Positions 9,428 to 20,156 of a DNA stretch of 64,000 nt are shown piece after piece. The stretch is from Haematococcus lacustris. Lineage: Eukaryota > Chlorophyta > Chlorophyceae > Chlamydomonadales > Haematococcaceae. Within the stretch, counting starts at the first letter, position 1. Every line of letters begins with the position of its first letter. The translations under genes were made by a program, and so were the position numbers. The stretch is from the NCBI GenBank assembly GCA_030144725.1, contig JASKMD010000016.1:1269793-1333792 (forward strand), given 5' to 3'. The notes below the pieces were generated by a model that saw nothing but the letters and a program-made list of their open reading frames with translations, was not told where the DNA came from and made no database searches.

Positions 9428-10005
9428 ATGACTGACACTACGCCAAATGGCGAAACACCAGGCGCTGGCACATCCAGCGGTCCTGCGGGTTCCCAGGCCA
9501 TATTGGCCCAGGCCCTATCTGATCCCGAGTTTGCCAGGTCCCTGAGGGCGGCTTTGTTCCCCGACGGTGGTCCTGCTGCAACTCCGTCGCGGAATGGGCA
9601 GGGCGATGGCCCAGTCCCTCCAGGCGATGAAGAAGAAGAAGAGGAGGAGCAGGATGAGGAAGAAGAGGCTGACGACGTCTCTGAGGGCGAGATTGACCTG
9701 TCCTCCGCAGACCAGCTGGCCCAGTCGCTGCTGGACACGCAGGACCAGCTGAAGGAAGCCAAAACCAAGCTGGCCAAGATGGAATCTCGCCAAAAGCTGA
9801 CAGATCGCACACTGGCTGCGCTGGCTGAAAAGGTGGGTCTATTTCCTGGGTCCCCTCCCTCCATCCAGGACAGGCTGTTTAGTATGCGCACTCCGTCCCC
9901 GAGTAGGTCAGGTACACGCCCTGCGTGTATTCCTGGTACCTTTAACTCGATCGGTGGGAGAGGCGGCGCTTTGCACCACCTCTTTCCCCAGGTCACGAGT
10001 CAGGC
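9428..10005 (+). CDS. Gag N-terminal part of nested gypsy (cut by gap)
   Basis: The frame starts at the ATG at 9428 (MTDTTPNGETPG) and runs 192 codons into the N gap. It has an acidic stretch of Glu/Asp around residues 70-95 and then a helical segment rich in Leu, Gln and Lys, as in the N-terminal parts of many gypsy Gag proteins. No zinc knuckle is visible before the gap. An apparent longer frame through the gap is an artefact of the Ns. Confidence 0.6.
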
Positions 10006-10505
10006 NNNNNNNNNNNNNNNNNNNNNNNNNNNNNNNNNNNNNNNNNNNNNNNNNNNNNNNNNNNNNNNNNNNNNNNNNNNNNNNNNNNNNNNNNNNNNNN
10101 NNNNNNNNNNNNNNNNNNNNNNNNNNNNNNNNNNNNNNNNNNNNNNNNNNNNNNNNNNNNNNNNNNNNNNNNNNNNNNNNNNNNNNNNNNNNNNNNNNNN
10201 NNNNNNNNNNNNNNNNNNNNNNNNNNNNNNNNNNNNNNNNNNNNNNNNNNNNNNNNNNNNNNNNNNNNNNNNNNNNNNNNNNNNNNNNNNNNNNNNNNNN
10301 NNNNNNNNNNNNNNNNNNNNNNNNNNNNNNNNNNNNNNNNNNNNNNNNNNNNNNNNNNNNNNNNNNNNNNNNNNNNNNNNNNNNNNNNNNNNNNNNNNNN
10401 NNNNNNNNNNNNNNNNNNNNNNNNNNNNNNNNNNNNNNNNNNNNNNNNNNNNNNNNNNNNNNNNNNNNNNNNNNNNNNNNNNNNNNNNNNNNNNNNNNNN
10501 NNNNN
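10006..10505. other. Assembly gap of exactly 500 N
   Basis: A run of 500 N suggests a placeholder of unknown length. The missing Gag end, protease, reverse transcriptase, RNase H and most of integrase would need roughly 3-4 kb. Confidence 0.95.
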
Positions 10506-11240
10506 GAGATGCTCAGGCATTATATCTCTCCCACTCAACGAGACTGGCCTAAACACCTCTCGTTCGCCGAGTTTGCAATCAATAACTCATGGCAAGAAAG
10601 TATTAAATCTACACCTTTTCTGATCAACTATGGACAATCCCCAGTGACACCGGTGACCCAAGAGTTACCTCGGTTGCCACCTCCCATGGCCCAGTTCTTC
10701 TCTGATGGCTGGGAAAAAGGTGTTCAAGAAGCCAGAAGATGTATGAAACTGGCACAGAGTCGGCAGTCTAATAACGCTAATCCACACAGGAAATCCTCGG
10801 ACAGTATGTTCCAAGTGGGTGACCGTGTGCTGCTTAGTACCATGAACCTGCGTAACATGGTGGGCAAAGCCAGAAAGCTGCTGCCACGGTATGTGGGGCC
10901 TTTCAGGATTGAGGCTCATGTGGGTAGAGACGCGGTAAAGCTGACCCTGCCACCAGCCATGTCCAGGATTCATCCTGTCTTCCATGTGTCATTGCTAAGA
11001 CCCTATGAGGGCAACTTTGGTCGTCTTCCCCCCACCGAGCTGGGCTGGTTAGATGATTCCCCACAATATGAAGTAGAGCGCATTGTGAACCACCGGCATG
11101 TGCGTGCAGGTAAAGCAAAGGAGTACCTCGTCAAGTGGAAGGGTTATGATGACTCTGACAACACCTGGGAGCCAGCCGGCAATCTAGCAAATGCCCCTGA
11201 TTGCGTGAACTTGTATAAAGCTCAGAATGGCTTGCTGTGA
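10506..11240 (+). CDS. Integrase C-terminal part and chromodomain of nested gypsy
   Basis: The frame opens out of the gap with EMLRHYIS, which matches the integrase segment after the catalytic Glu in the intact gypsy (EMLRHYVN). It continues through [13 protein letters not shown], the GPF...[12 protein letters not shown] segment and a C-terminal chromodomain: [19 protein letters not shown] and TWEPAGNL. It stops at 11238-11240. The chromodomain places it among chromoviruses, which as a group use it to target chromatin. It is truncated only by the gap; there is no internal stop. Confidence 0.85.
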   Translation, partial: EMLRHYISPTQRDWPKHLSFAEFAINNSWQESIKSTPFLINYGQSPVTPVTQELPRLPPPMAQFFSDGWEKGVQEARRCMKLAQSRQSNNANPHRKSSDSMFQVGDRVLLSTMNLRNMVGKARKLLPRYVGPFRIEAHVGRDAVKLTLPPAMSRIHPVFHVSLLRPYEGNFGRLPPTELGWLDDSPQYEVERIVNHRHVRAGKAKEYLVKWKGYDDSDNTWEPAGNLANAPDCVNLYKAQNGLL

Positions 11241-11524
11241 ATTAAATGTGGGACATGGGCTCCATGTGGTCATGCTGGTTGCTTTGCTGCATGCTACGTG
11301 CCTTGGTGTGCTATGGGTCCAGTTGCTCATGTGAGCCTGGCTTGTCTTGTTCCCAGCGTCCACTGGCTCTGTGAGTCTGGGGCTGAAGGGTCCATGGTGA
11401 CCATAACCTCCAGTGAGCGACCTGCATCCGGATGGGCAGGAGTTCCAAATTAGCGGTCATGTACTGCGAGTCCATGCCATGATGGCCTATGGGCGGAACG
11501 GCCATCCCTTGGGAGGGGGAGGAA

Positions 11525-11760
11525 TGTAGCGTTCCGATTCTGCACTAAGCGGATCGGCGCTAGTGTCACTGCTGAAGTGTGATACAGGCAGGTTAAGTGG
11601 TGGGCTGTACTGCTGCCCACCATTCGGGTTCGATCCCCGGAGGCCGTTCTATGTCTTAGCCTGGTTGCGCTGCAGCAGTCTGACACCTGTAACTGCGGTT
11701 AGCGTTGCATGGCGTTCACACACTGAAAAGATTTAAGGCGCGTTCTTTCTGAACGCTACA
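11525..11760 (+). repeat. Right LTR of nested gypsy
   Basis: 236 bp copy of 9152-9387, preceded by the polypurine run GGGAGGGGGAGGAA at 11511-11524. Confidence 0.85.
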
Positions 11761-11989
11761 GTCATGTTGTTACTGTGCACATGCTCCCACTAGCCATGCC
11801 AGCCACGGGCAGGGCTGCTCCTCGCCTGCTATTGCTGTAAGTGGCATGCAACTCCTGTTCACTCGTAGAAACTAGCACATGAAAAGTTCAATATTTTGAC
11901 ATGAAACTTGGTACATAGCATTTTTACAACATTGTAAGAGTTATGGTGAAAACCTAAAATCGAGGAAAAATCGGGCTGAGGAGATACAG

Positions 11990-13015
11990 AGTTGTCAGTA
12001 CTGACAGACCCCCCAGTCAGTGCTGACTGACCCACTTGCAGTGCTGACTCATCGACTTTCAGTGCTGACTACCTAATTTACAGTGCTGACTGACCCTCTT
12101 TCAGTGCTGAATGACCCATTGTCAGTGCTGACAAACCCACTTTCAGTGCTGACTGATTAACTTTCAGTGCTGACTGACCCACTTTCAGTGCTGACTACCT
12201 AACTTTCAGTGCTGACTGACTTACTTTCAGTGCTGACTACCTAATTATCAGTGCTGACTGGTTAACATTCAGTGCTGACTGACCCATTGTCAGTGTTGAC
12301 TGATTAATATTCAGTGCTGACTGACCCATTGTCAGTGCTGACTGATTAATATTCAGTGCTGACTGGTTAACATTCAGTGCTGACTGACCCATTGTCAGTT
12401 CTGACTGATTAATATTCAGTGCTGACTGACCCATTGTCAGTGCTGACTGATGAATATTCAGTGCTGACTACCTAATTATCAGTGCTGACTGATTAGCATT
12501 CAGTGCTGACTGACCCATTGTCAGTGCTGACTACCTAACTATCAGTGCTGACTGACGCACTTTCAGTGCTGACTACCTAACTATCAGTGCTGACTGACCC
12601 ACTTTCAGTGCTGACTGACCCATTCTCAGTGCTGACTACCAAACTGTCAGTGCTAACTGACTACCTTTCAGTGCTGACTGACTAACTTGCAGTGCTGACT
12701 TACTAACTTTCAGAGCTAACTTACTTAACGCACTAACTTTCAGTGCTGACTACCTAATTCTTAGTGCTGATTGACTAACTTATAGTGCTGACTGACTACC
12801 TTACTGTCAGTGCTGACTGACTAACTGTCAGTGCTGACTAAGTAACTTTCAATGCTGATTGACTTAACTCACTAACTTTCAGTGCTGACTACCTAACTTT
12901 CAGTGCTTACTGACTAACTTTCAGTGCTGACTGACTTCACTCACTAACTTTCAGTGCTGACTGACTAACTTTCAGTGCTGACTTACTAAACTAACTAACT
13001 ATGTTGACTTACTAA
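11990..13015 (+). repeat. 20-21-bp minisatellite TTTCAGTGCTGACTGACTAA
   Basis: About 45 to 50 variants of TCAGTGCTGACT plus an 8-9-bp linker (GACCCAT, GATTAATAT, ACCTAAC and others) follow one another. CACTA elements typically carry subterminal repeats near their ends, which this array could be. Confidence 0.9.
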
Positions 13016-13364
13016 CTTATGGATTGCTAAACATCTGCATGATGCACCATCATTTCACGGAGATGTTAAGCACATGTCTTGAAAGAAAGGCGACAACAAC
13101 AACAACACCACAACAATGGGACAATACAACACACAACGAGGTGACTGCCACCACAAGTACAAAGTAACAACATAGCTAGGCTGGGCTCCAACATAGCTAG
13201 GCTGGGCTCCTGGTTGCTGACGCCACGCTTCAGCCACCACACAGCAGCTGACTTCTGGCTGCACACGTCATGCACCACCTGCCGCATGGTAGCTGCTCAC
13301 GTCATGCGCCACCTAGGTAGCTGCGCCGTATGACTTATGGCGGCGGCTCCAAGATGAGCCTCCT

Positions 13365-14835
13365 TGCTGATATTATTATTATACTCTATATTATATATTA
13401 TACTGATATTTATAATACACTGATATTATATTAATAATATATATTATAATATGTATTATATATTATAATATATATTATATTATATAATATATAATATGTA
13501 TTATATATTATACTTTTATATTTATATTATTATACTATTATTATATATTATTATATATATTATTATATTTATATATAAATATAATAATATATAAATATAT
13601 TATAATTATAAATATTCTTTATATTTAATTATATTATATTATTATATTATTATTATATTATTATATTATATATATAATATCATATATTATTATTATATTA
13701 TTATTATATATATTATTATATATTATTATTATATATTATTATTATTATATATATATGTATAAATGTATATATATAATAAACATATACAATAAAATATATA
13801 TATATGTTTATTATATAAATAAACATATATATATAATATAATATATATATAATATAATAAATATATATAATATATATATATTTATAAATTTATTATAAAA
13901 AATATATATAATAAATATATATAATAAATATAATGATATTTATATAAATATAATAATAAATACAATATATGATATATTATATTTATTATATATATTATAT
14001 TATATTTATTATATATATTATATAATAATATAATATATATTATATTATATTATTATTATATATATATGTATATATGTATATATATAGTAAACATATACAA
14101 TAAAATATATATATATGTTTATTATATAAATAAACATATATATATAATATAATATATATATAATATAATAGATATATATAATATATATATATTTATAAAT
14201 ATATATAATAAATATATATAATAAATATATATAATAAATATAATAAATATAATAAGTATATATAATAAATATATATAATAAATATAAAATCCAACCCTAA
14301 CCCTTATAATAAATATAAATATATAATATATTTATATTTATAAATATATATAATATAATATATATATAATATAATAAAATATATATATATGTTTATTATA
14401 TGTAATATAATAAACATATACAATCAAAAAGATATATATGTATATATGTATATATATATATATATTATTATTATTATATATAATATTATTACTGTTATAT
14501 ATTACTATTATATATATTATTATTATATATATTATTATAATATTTTATTATTATTACACATATTATTATATATTATTATATATTATTATACCATTATTAT
14601 ATAATATATATTATATATTTTATATTATACTTTTATATTATATATTATACTGATATTATATTATTAATATATATTATAATATATATTATAATACAATATA
14701 TATATTATATTATACTGATATTATATTATATTATATATTATACTGCTATTTATATTATACTGATATTATTATTATATTATTATTATATATGATATTATTA
14801 TTATGAGCCTCCTTGCTGATATTATTATTATACTT
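13365..14835. repeat. AT-rich simple-sequence block
   Basis: About 1.45 kb of TATTAT/ATATAT repeats almost free of G and C, with internal larger duplications (for example AATAAACATATAC blocks at 13785 and 14090). A short insert, CCAACCCTAACCCTT, sits at 14291-14305. Frames in this block are not genes. Confidence 0.95.
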
Positions 14836-15032
14836 ATACAAGCAGTCAGTACTGATAGGCATTAAGCCTATAGGCATTCAGCACTGAATGGCAGGCACAC
14901 GGTATCTCATCAACCATTGGGAGTTGATTTTTTTTTTCAAGTGCGTTGGCTTGCAAATGGACAAAGGAAGCCAGCTAGCCAAAAAAAATGTACCCTTACG
15001 TGGCACCAATAGTGCCATCTTTTACACGAGTG

Positions 15033-15735
15033 TTACTGCTGCTCCCACTGGCCTTGCAATTGCCACAGCTACTTCTGCTCCTGGTGTGTTGTTGCTGGTT
15101 ACATGCTGCACATGTTCCCACTGGCCATGTTAGCCAGGGGCAGGGCTACTTCTCGCCTGTTGTCGCTGCAAGTGGCATGAGTGCTCAACCTTGTTTCAAC
15201 TGCTGTTGCTGCTGCTCTTACTGGCCTTGCACTTGCCACAACTGCTTCTGCTGCTGGTGAGCTGTTGCTGGCTACTTACTGCACATGCTCTCACTAGCTA
15301 TGCACTTGCCACAGCTGGTGCTACTCCTGGTGAGCAGTTCCTCGATACATGCTTCACATGCTCCCACTGGCCATGCCTGCTCGGGGCAGGGCTGCTGCTC
15401 CTGGTGAGCAGTTGCTCGATACATGCTGCACATGCTCCCACTGGCCATACCAGCTCGGGGCAGGGCTGCTGCTCCTGGTGAGCAGTTCCTCGATACATGC
15501 TGCACATGCTCCCACTGGCCATGCCTGCTCGGGGCAGGGCTGCTGCTCCTGGTGAGCAGCTGCTCGCTACATGCTGCACATGCTCCCACTGGCCATGCCA
15601 GCTCGGGGCAGGGCTGCTGCTCCTGGTGAGCAGTTGCTCGCTACATGCTGCACATGCTCCCACTGGCCTTGCACTTGCCACAGCTGGTGCTACTCTTGGT
15701 GAGCTGTTGCTGGCTCCTTGCTGCACATGCTCCCA
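15033..15735 (+). repeat. 74-bp minisatellite of the pol-less element
   Basis: Units CACATGCTCCCACTGGCCATG + CTCGGGGCAGGGCTGCTGCT + CCTGGTGAGCAG repeat every 74 bp between about 15280 and 15735. The first 370 bp duplicate 8620-8982. Confidence 0.85.
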
Positions 15736-15739
15736 CTGG

Positions 15740-15975
15740 CCTTCACACTGCCCATCTCACTGGGGCAGTGTCACACACACATGGGTCAAGCACAGCCTAC
15801 ACACTGCCCATCTTACTGGGGCAGTGTCACACACACACATGGGTCAAGCACGGCGTACACACTGCCCATCTCACTGGGGCAGTGTCACACACACACATGG
15901 GTCAAGCACAGCGTACACACTGCCCATCTCACTGGGGCAGAGTCACACACACATGGGTCAAGCACCGCCTATCCA
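15740..15975 (+). repeat. 57-59-bp tandem repeat, four units
   Basis: Units CACTGCCCATCTCACTGGGG + CAGTGTCACACACACATGGG + TCAAGCACAGCGTA. Duplicated at 21103-21338. Confidence 0.85.
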
Positions 15976-16269
15976 CTGTAACCGGTTGTTATGAGGAAGA
16001 GCTTCTGCTGCTGATCAGCTGTTACTGACTTTTCCCCCCTGCAGCAGAAGTTATGACTTGATGTACCCAGAAGGCAGTGTCCAAGACAACAGAGCAGCGT
16101 CAAACACATAGAAGTCAAACACTGCCTAGACACTACCCTAAGTCTTATAGGGCAGAGCTTATGCTGATGAGCAGCACTTGCTGACTCTTCCCCCCTGCAG
16201 CAGAAGTTATGGCTTGATGCAAACCAGAAAGTGGTTTTGAGACCAACAGAACAAAAAGAGCAGGTTATC

Positions 16270-16825
16270 CCTGGTAGCTGCCTGGCACTGCACACTCATT
16301 AGACAGTGACTAACGAACAGAACATGACAGGCAGCGCTACAGCATGCACCTGCATGGCATTGCACACTCGTCGTGGCAATGACTAACAAACAAGACAGGC
16401 AGCGCTACAGCATGCACCTGCATGGCAATGCACACTCGTCGCGGCAGTGACTAACAAGGTAGAACAGGACAGGCAGCGCTACAGCATGCACCTGCCTGGC
16501 AATGCACACTCGTCGCGGCAGTGACTAACAAAGCAGAACAGGACAGGCAGCGCTGCAGCATGTACCTGCCTGGCACTACACACTCGTCGCGGCAGTGACT
16601 AACAAGGTAGAACAGGACAGGCAGCGCTACAGCATGCACCTGCCTGGCAATGCACACTCGTCGCGGCAGTGACTAACAAGGTAGAACAGGACAGGCAGCG
16701 CTGCAGCATGCATTTGCCTGGCAATGCACACTCGTCGCGGCAGTGACTAACAAAGCAGAACAGGACAGGCAGCGCTGCAGCATGCACCTGCCTGGCACTG
16801 CACACTCGTCGCGGCAGTGACTTTC
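16270..16825 (+). repeat. 74-bp tandem repeat, about seven units
   Basis: Units GACAGGCAGCGCTACAGCAT + GCACCTGCCTGGCAATGCAC + ACTCGTCGCGGCAGTGACTA + ACAAGGTAGAACAG. Duplicated at 21633-22188. Confidence 0.9.
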
Positions 16826-17142
16826 GTACACCATCCCCACAGACACGACACACCATCCAGACAATGCACGATCTTGGCACGAGCAACTCGGAAGCTTATG
16901 CACACGGACAACGCTGGAGTTGGCCCCGTGTATCGCACCAAGCTTGGCTTACTTGGCTGCTCGACGGGGTAACCAGATCTCACAGCGGTTGCGTAGCTTT
17001 GCAAAGAGCCTCGGCATCCATCGGCATCCCTGCGTGGTAATGCGCTTGAGCAAGGGCTCGAAGGCTATCATTTACGCACAGTCGCTTGCCAGGCGACTGC
17101 GCGGACCCGATCTCATTGGTGTCCGACACAATGGCGGAGCAG
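16826..17142. other. Interior of pol-less element next to primer site, no gene
   Basis: Single-copy-looking sequence between the minisatellite and the primer-binding site. Short frames exist on both strands (for example 16920-17153) but show no family features. Position and strand suggest the 5' leader of the element. Confidence 0.5.
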
Positions 17143-17156
17143 TGGGCCCATAACCC
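17143..17156 (-). promoter_or_regulatory. Primer-binding site matching initiator tRNA-Met anticodon arm
   Basis: The plus strand reads TGGGCCCATAACCC directly against the LTR. This is the conserved anticodon stem-loop sequence of eukaryotic initiator tRNA-Met (anticodon CAT), so the element RNA would pair with an internal tRNA fragment, as known for Drosophila copia. The same site occurs at 22506-22519 and in the copia element at 43507-43519. Confidence 0.65.
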
Positions 17157-17416
17157 TGTAAGGAAAGCACGGCCAGACCAGAACACCACTATCAAGGTTA
17201 CATAGATCTGCCACAACAGACTGGCGCATAGCTCGCGCCTACCTGTAAGGAAAGCACGGCCAGACCAGAACACCACTATCAAGGTGCCGAGGTCTGGCAG
17301 GAAACTGCCTTAACTACAACAGTCACACTCGTACACTCGGCAGACTAGCCGCTGAATATCTCGCCCTATCATCCCGATGCTTCATGCGCAGCACCGGGAG
17401 AGCATACTTTTCAACA
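17157..17416 (-). repeat. 5' LTR of the pol-less element
   Basis: 260 bp, near-identical to 8021-8280. A further copy at 22520-22779 belongs to the tandem duplication. Confidence 0.85.
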
Positions 17417-17506
17417 CTATAACATCTGGTTTCCCTGTATTCTGATCATAGGCCTGTGCAGTGACTGACAAGCAGGAGGATTTCAACATCCTTTCACTAC
17501 TGGACG

Positions 17507-18730
17507 TCGGGCGGCCCCAACATGGGGTTGGTAATATGCATGCAAGTACTCTCTAAATACTGCATCGTTTTCGATAGCGTTTGGCACATTGGTAGCTGCG
17601 AAGCAATGCGCGTCATTTGACCATCAGCGCACGACATTGGAGTCTTTGCTCGCGTACTGCCACATGTGCCCGCGAACAAATCACAGCGGCGAGACGGGTA
17701 TCCTTGGCACGGTGCGCCACATCCCTGTGGCGCCATCTATCTGGCGCAATGAGCGGGTTGTGCACAAATGAAATGTCCGGCAAACACCCAACGCGATGCC
17801 TGCCGGGCGTGCAGGGCACCTAGACGGGGTGAATGAAACATATAATCGTACTCGCTTCCGCCGAATACACCACTTGGGTCAGCGCACACCAAGGTATCAC
17901 CGGCTTAGAACCCCCCTCCCCCACTGTGTCCTCCACTGTGTTGCACCCGCTGCACCCACAAGAAAATGGCTACGAAATGTTTGTTCTTGACCCCTTGGCG
18001 CATTTATTAGAACAAACCGTACGTTAAACAGCCCAGGCCTCTATTAGTTTGACATCTTTAAAGTGACATCATGTTCTCCAAGCAGAATCAGGGCCACGGG
18101 GCTGTGGGGTGGCAGTTGAGCTATGAAACTTTGCACGCAGGTGGATGGCATGTAGGGGAGTGTAACTCTCAGAGGAGCCGAGTCCAAACTCGGTCATGGT
18201 GTGGAGTTGTGCGACTGACTGCATGGCTCTGGCCCTGAGATCGGCTAAGGGAGTTGGGGGTCACAGACCAAAGTGAGCTTTTGCCTTATCTGAGTATGAG
18301 CGTTTGTAACACTGTCGTAGATGAGCTTAACTTAGTAAGTAGCATGTTGTAAGTCCAAATGGTCGAGCTGTGGCATTGCCCTCAAGGTATGGGGAGAAGG
18401 TAGGCTCAGTGCCACATTTCCGCAACCGCTCTCCAATCCGACTGCTGCTGTCGACGCGCATGCTTGTGTAGAGCAGCCTAAGTGACGCGCGCGGTCGCAG
18501 CGATGACTGCATGCCCCGAACCGGCTCAAATTTGAATTACTAACTTTGACGCTTTGTTGTGCACGGCCTACTCGGTGTATGTTTATTCTGGATGGGTGAA
18601 AGGTAGCTGGCTGGGTTGGCTACATACTGAGCCAGCTAGCATTAAATTTGGCGCAGCGAGTGCAGAGTTACAGCCGTCCTACTACCAGGGGTCGGTTTAC
18701 TGTCATTTTTTGAATGTTGGGGCCGCCTGA
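17507..18730 (-). mobile_element. TCAGG-TIR family element, 1.2 kb, duplication CTGGACG
   Basis: It starts TCGGGCGGCCCCAAC and ends GTTGGGGCCGCCTGA. CTGGACG occurs at 17500-17506 and 18731-18737, an exact 7-bp duplication. The interior differs from the 4847-7080 copy and has only short unconvincing frames. It sits 86 bp from the right LTR of the pol-less element. Confidence 0.85.
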
Positions 18731-18958
18731 CTGGACGACGTGCTACCCAACGACGTCCCTCCGGCGCCGCCAACCGTGAACCCACCAATCGCAGCGCACA
18801 GTGAGTATACCCACTTGCTCTAAGCGCAGCGCCACCTGCATTACTTTTGCTGAAGTGCAGTGTTTGAACCTGCGTGCGTAGCAGTGACCACCTGCGACAG
18901 CAGTGCTACCCGCGCAAGCGGTGATTACCTGCGTTAGCAGTGCTGACCTGCGCAAGCA

Positions 18959-19372
18959 GTGACTTACCCAATTCTTGGTGACCTGCTTTTTGCAGTGAAC
19001 GCTGCCCCCAAGAGGAGGACTCCAATCCCCGTTCCAGACTTCTCACAAGTTCGAGTTGTACCGCCGACAGTACCGCCAACGGCCCCAGCGGAACCACCGC
19101 TACCCCACCACCGCCCGAGCCAGACTTCGAATCCGTGCCCGAAGTGCGCCCAGTTTCGAGCAGCCGCAGATTACCAACACGCTGTCAACCGTGAGCTTCG
19201 ACAGCAATTAGCAGCACAGCAGCACATTATCACTACCATTGCATTAGGGAAAGCACCCACAACTTACCCACTGCCTCCCCCTATCACAACCCCACCACCA
19301 GCCCCGGCTGTGAATAGCAATCACATAGCAGCTCAGCGCCGCCAGGCAGCCAAGGCAGCCAGGCACACATAA
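18959..19372 (+). CDS. Pro-rich protein with Cys pair, probable first exon of SAP-like gene (copy 1)
   Basis: A 137-residue frame, start near 18959. It has a Pro/Ala-rich part (residues 30-55), a CPKC pair at about 60-63 and a Gln/Ala helical segment, then Pro-rich sequence and a basic end. A three-fold 43-52-bp repeat follows and then a second short frame at 19562-19714 with a SAP-like motif. Together they may be one spliced gene of a mobile element, in parallel with the gene at 44318-45228. I do not recognise the family. Confidence 0.4.
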   Translation: MTYPILGDLLFAVNAAPKRRTPIPVPDFSQVRVVPPTVPPTAPAEPPLPHHRPSQTSNPCPKCAQFRAAADYQHAVNRELRQQLAAQQHIITTIALGKAPTTYPLPPPITTPPPAPAVNSNHIAAQRRQAAKAARHT

Positions 19373-19410
19373 TGGAGGGTGATATGCCAGACACACACAC
19401 CGTTCTGAAT

Positions 19411-19547
19411 GTCCTGAAGATACAGCTGTACTATAACATATTAGGCTCATGCGCTCCTGCGTCCTGAAGATACAGCTGTACTATAACATATTAGGCTCAT
19501 GCGTCCTGAAGATACAGCTGTACTATAACATATTAGGCTCATGCGCT
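19411..19547 (+). repeat. Triple repeat CCTGAAGATACAGCTGTACT
   Basis: Three units of GTCCTGAAGATACAGCTGTA + CTATAACATATTAGGCTCAT + GCG, the first two separated by an extra CTCCTGC. The same GAAGATACAGCTGTACTATA is the left insertion site of the pol-less LTR element at 8001-8020, so related sequence exists at two loci. Confidence 0.85.
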
Positions 19548-19561
19548 TGGACAACCCTGGT

Positions 19562-19714
19562 ATGCCTCAATTTGATACACTGAACAAGGACCTATTGAAA
19601 GCATGGTGCAAGCACAATAACATCAGAGGGGTTTCAAGTAAATCAAAGAATGAGTTGCGTGACATGTGCCTGCTGAAGTTGAGGAAGAAGGTTGAGGCAC
19701 CACGGCACATGTAA
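19562..19714 (+). CDS. SAP-like C-terminal exon (copy 1)
   Basis: A 50-residue frame from ATG 19562 to TAA 19712-19714. The core, LNKDLLKAWCKHNNIRGV followed by SSKSKNELRDMCLLKL, has the helix-turn-helix spacing, the buried Leu pattern and the Gly/Ser/Lys turn of a SAP DNA-binding motif. It ends with basic residues. It may be the last exon of the gene beginning at 18959. The copy-2 equivalent is 24925-25077. Confidence 0.45.
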   Translation: MPQFDTLNKDLLKAWCKHNNIRGVSSKSKNELRDMCLLKLRKKVEAPRHM

Positions 19715-20156
19715 CACTGAAAGCCAGAGCCATCCCGAGGCATCCCGACAACATATTGCCAAGTGATGATGTAGCGCTGTCATAAGGCAGCTTACATTTA
19801 CATAGAGTCATGCCGCAACGTAAGTGAGGTAAGGGGTGCCAGCTTGCTGACTTGTGCGCATATGCACGAACTATATGCTCCATGCACTGACATGCAAGCA
19901 GGCGTACTGCACTTGTGCCGTTGGCTTACGGCGTGCGTAGAAGGACTGCCAGCCTCGCCTTATGATGTGCGTGAGTCTTTTAGGAGCGGAAAGCACAGGT
20001 CAGGTTTGGGCGGGCGCCGATCTGAGCTAGTGTTTTGCGGCTGCGGGGTGCCGGATACGCCTGTTACACCCAACTGCGCCAAAACTTTGTCGCGAGCTAC
20101 ACGGAGATTCGCGCCCCAGACCGTCTCACATTTGCGGGGCCAATGGCGGGGGTGAC

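Larger units (their letters stand above)
9001..11760 (+). mobile_element. Nested chromodomain gypsy element, with assembly gap
   Basis: LTRs of 236 bp (9152-9387 and 11525-11760, TGTAGCG...CGCTACA) bracket a gag start and, after a 500-N gap, integrase and chromodomain. The 151 bp before each LTR (9001-9151 and 11374-11524, ending in a purine run GGGAGGGGGAGGAA) are also the same. The left LTR is therefore preceded by the 3' end of another internal region, as in a tandem or recombined array. Confidence 0.8.
11860..15032. mobile_element. CACTA-like non-autonomous element
   Basis: It starts CACTCGTAGAAA and ends TTTACACGAGTG, so the ends are inverted repeats of the CACT...AGTG type. It interrupts a sequence that is continuous at 8522-8982 (CCTGTT|ACTGCTG), with a 2-3 bp duplication (TT, or GTT if the last G is shared). 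This matches the CACTA/EnSpm signature. The interior is a roughly 1-kb minisatellite and 1.45 kb of AT repeats. No transposase frame is present. Confidence 0.7.
8021..17416 (-). mobile_element. Large pol-less (LARD-like) copia-related LTR element, 9.4 kb, with nested insertions
   Basis: Two 260-bp LTRs (8021-8280 and 17157-17416) start TGTAAGGAAAGC and end TTTTCAACA. By eye they differ at one base (17300 G, with A in the left copy). The flanks are CTATA at 8016-8020 and 17417-17421, a 5-bp duplication. Next to the right LTR lies TGGGCCCATAACCC, and next to the left LTR CTCCCACTCAGGGG; the copia element at 37966-43780 has the same two sequences in the same places, which sets the orientation as minus. 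Its own interior is tandem repeats without gag or pol. A gypsy element and a CACTA-like element have landed inside. I infer it is a non-autonomous element moved by copia-type proteins. Confidence 0.75.

Noticed and set aside
9413..11240. Long reading frames running through the N gap
   Set aside because: The Ns are translated as unknown residues; the frames on the two sides belong to different parts of one gypsy element and the gap length is arbitrary.
11990..13015. Possible CRISPR-like array of regular short repeats
   Set aside because: Units are contiguous degenerate minisatellite repeats with 8-9-bp linkers, no unique spacers, no cas genes, and a eukaryotic transposon context.
14389..14653. 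Ile/Tyr-rich frames in the AT block
   Set aside because: Simple TAT/ATA repeats; no protein-like sequence.
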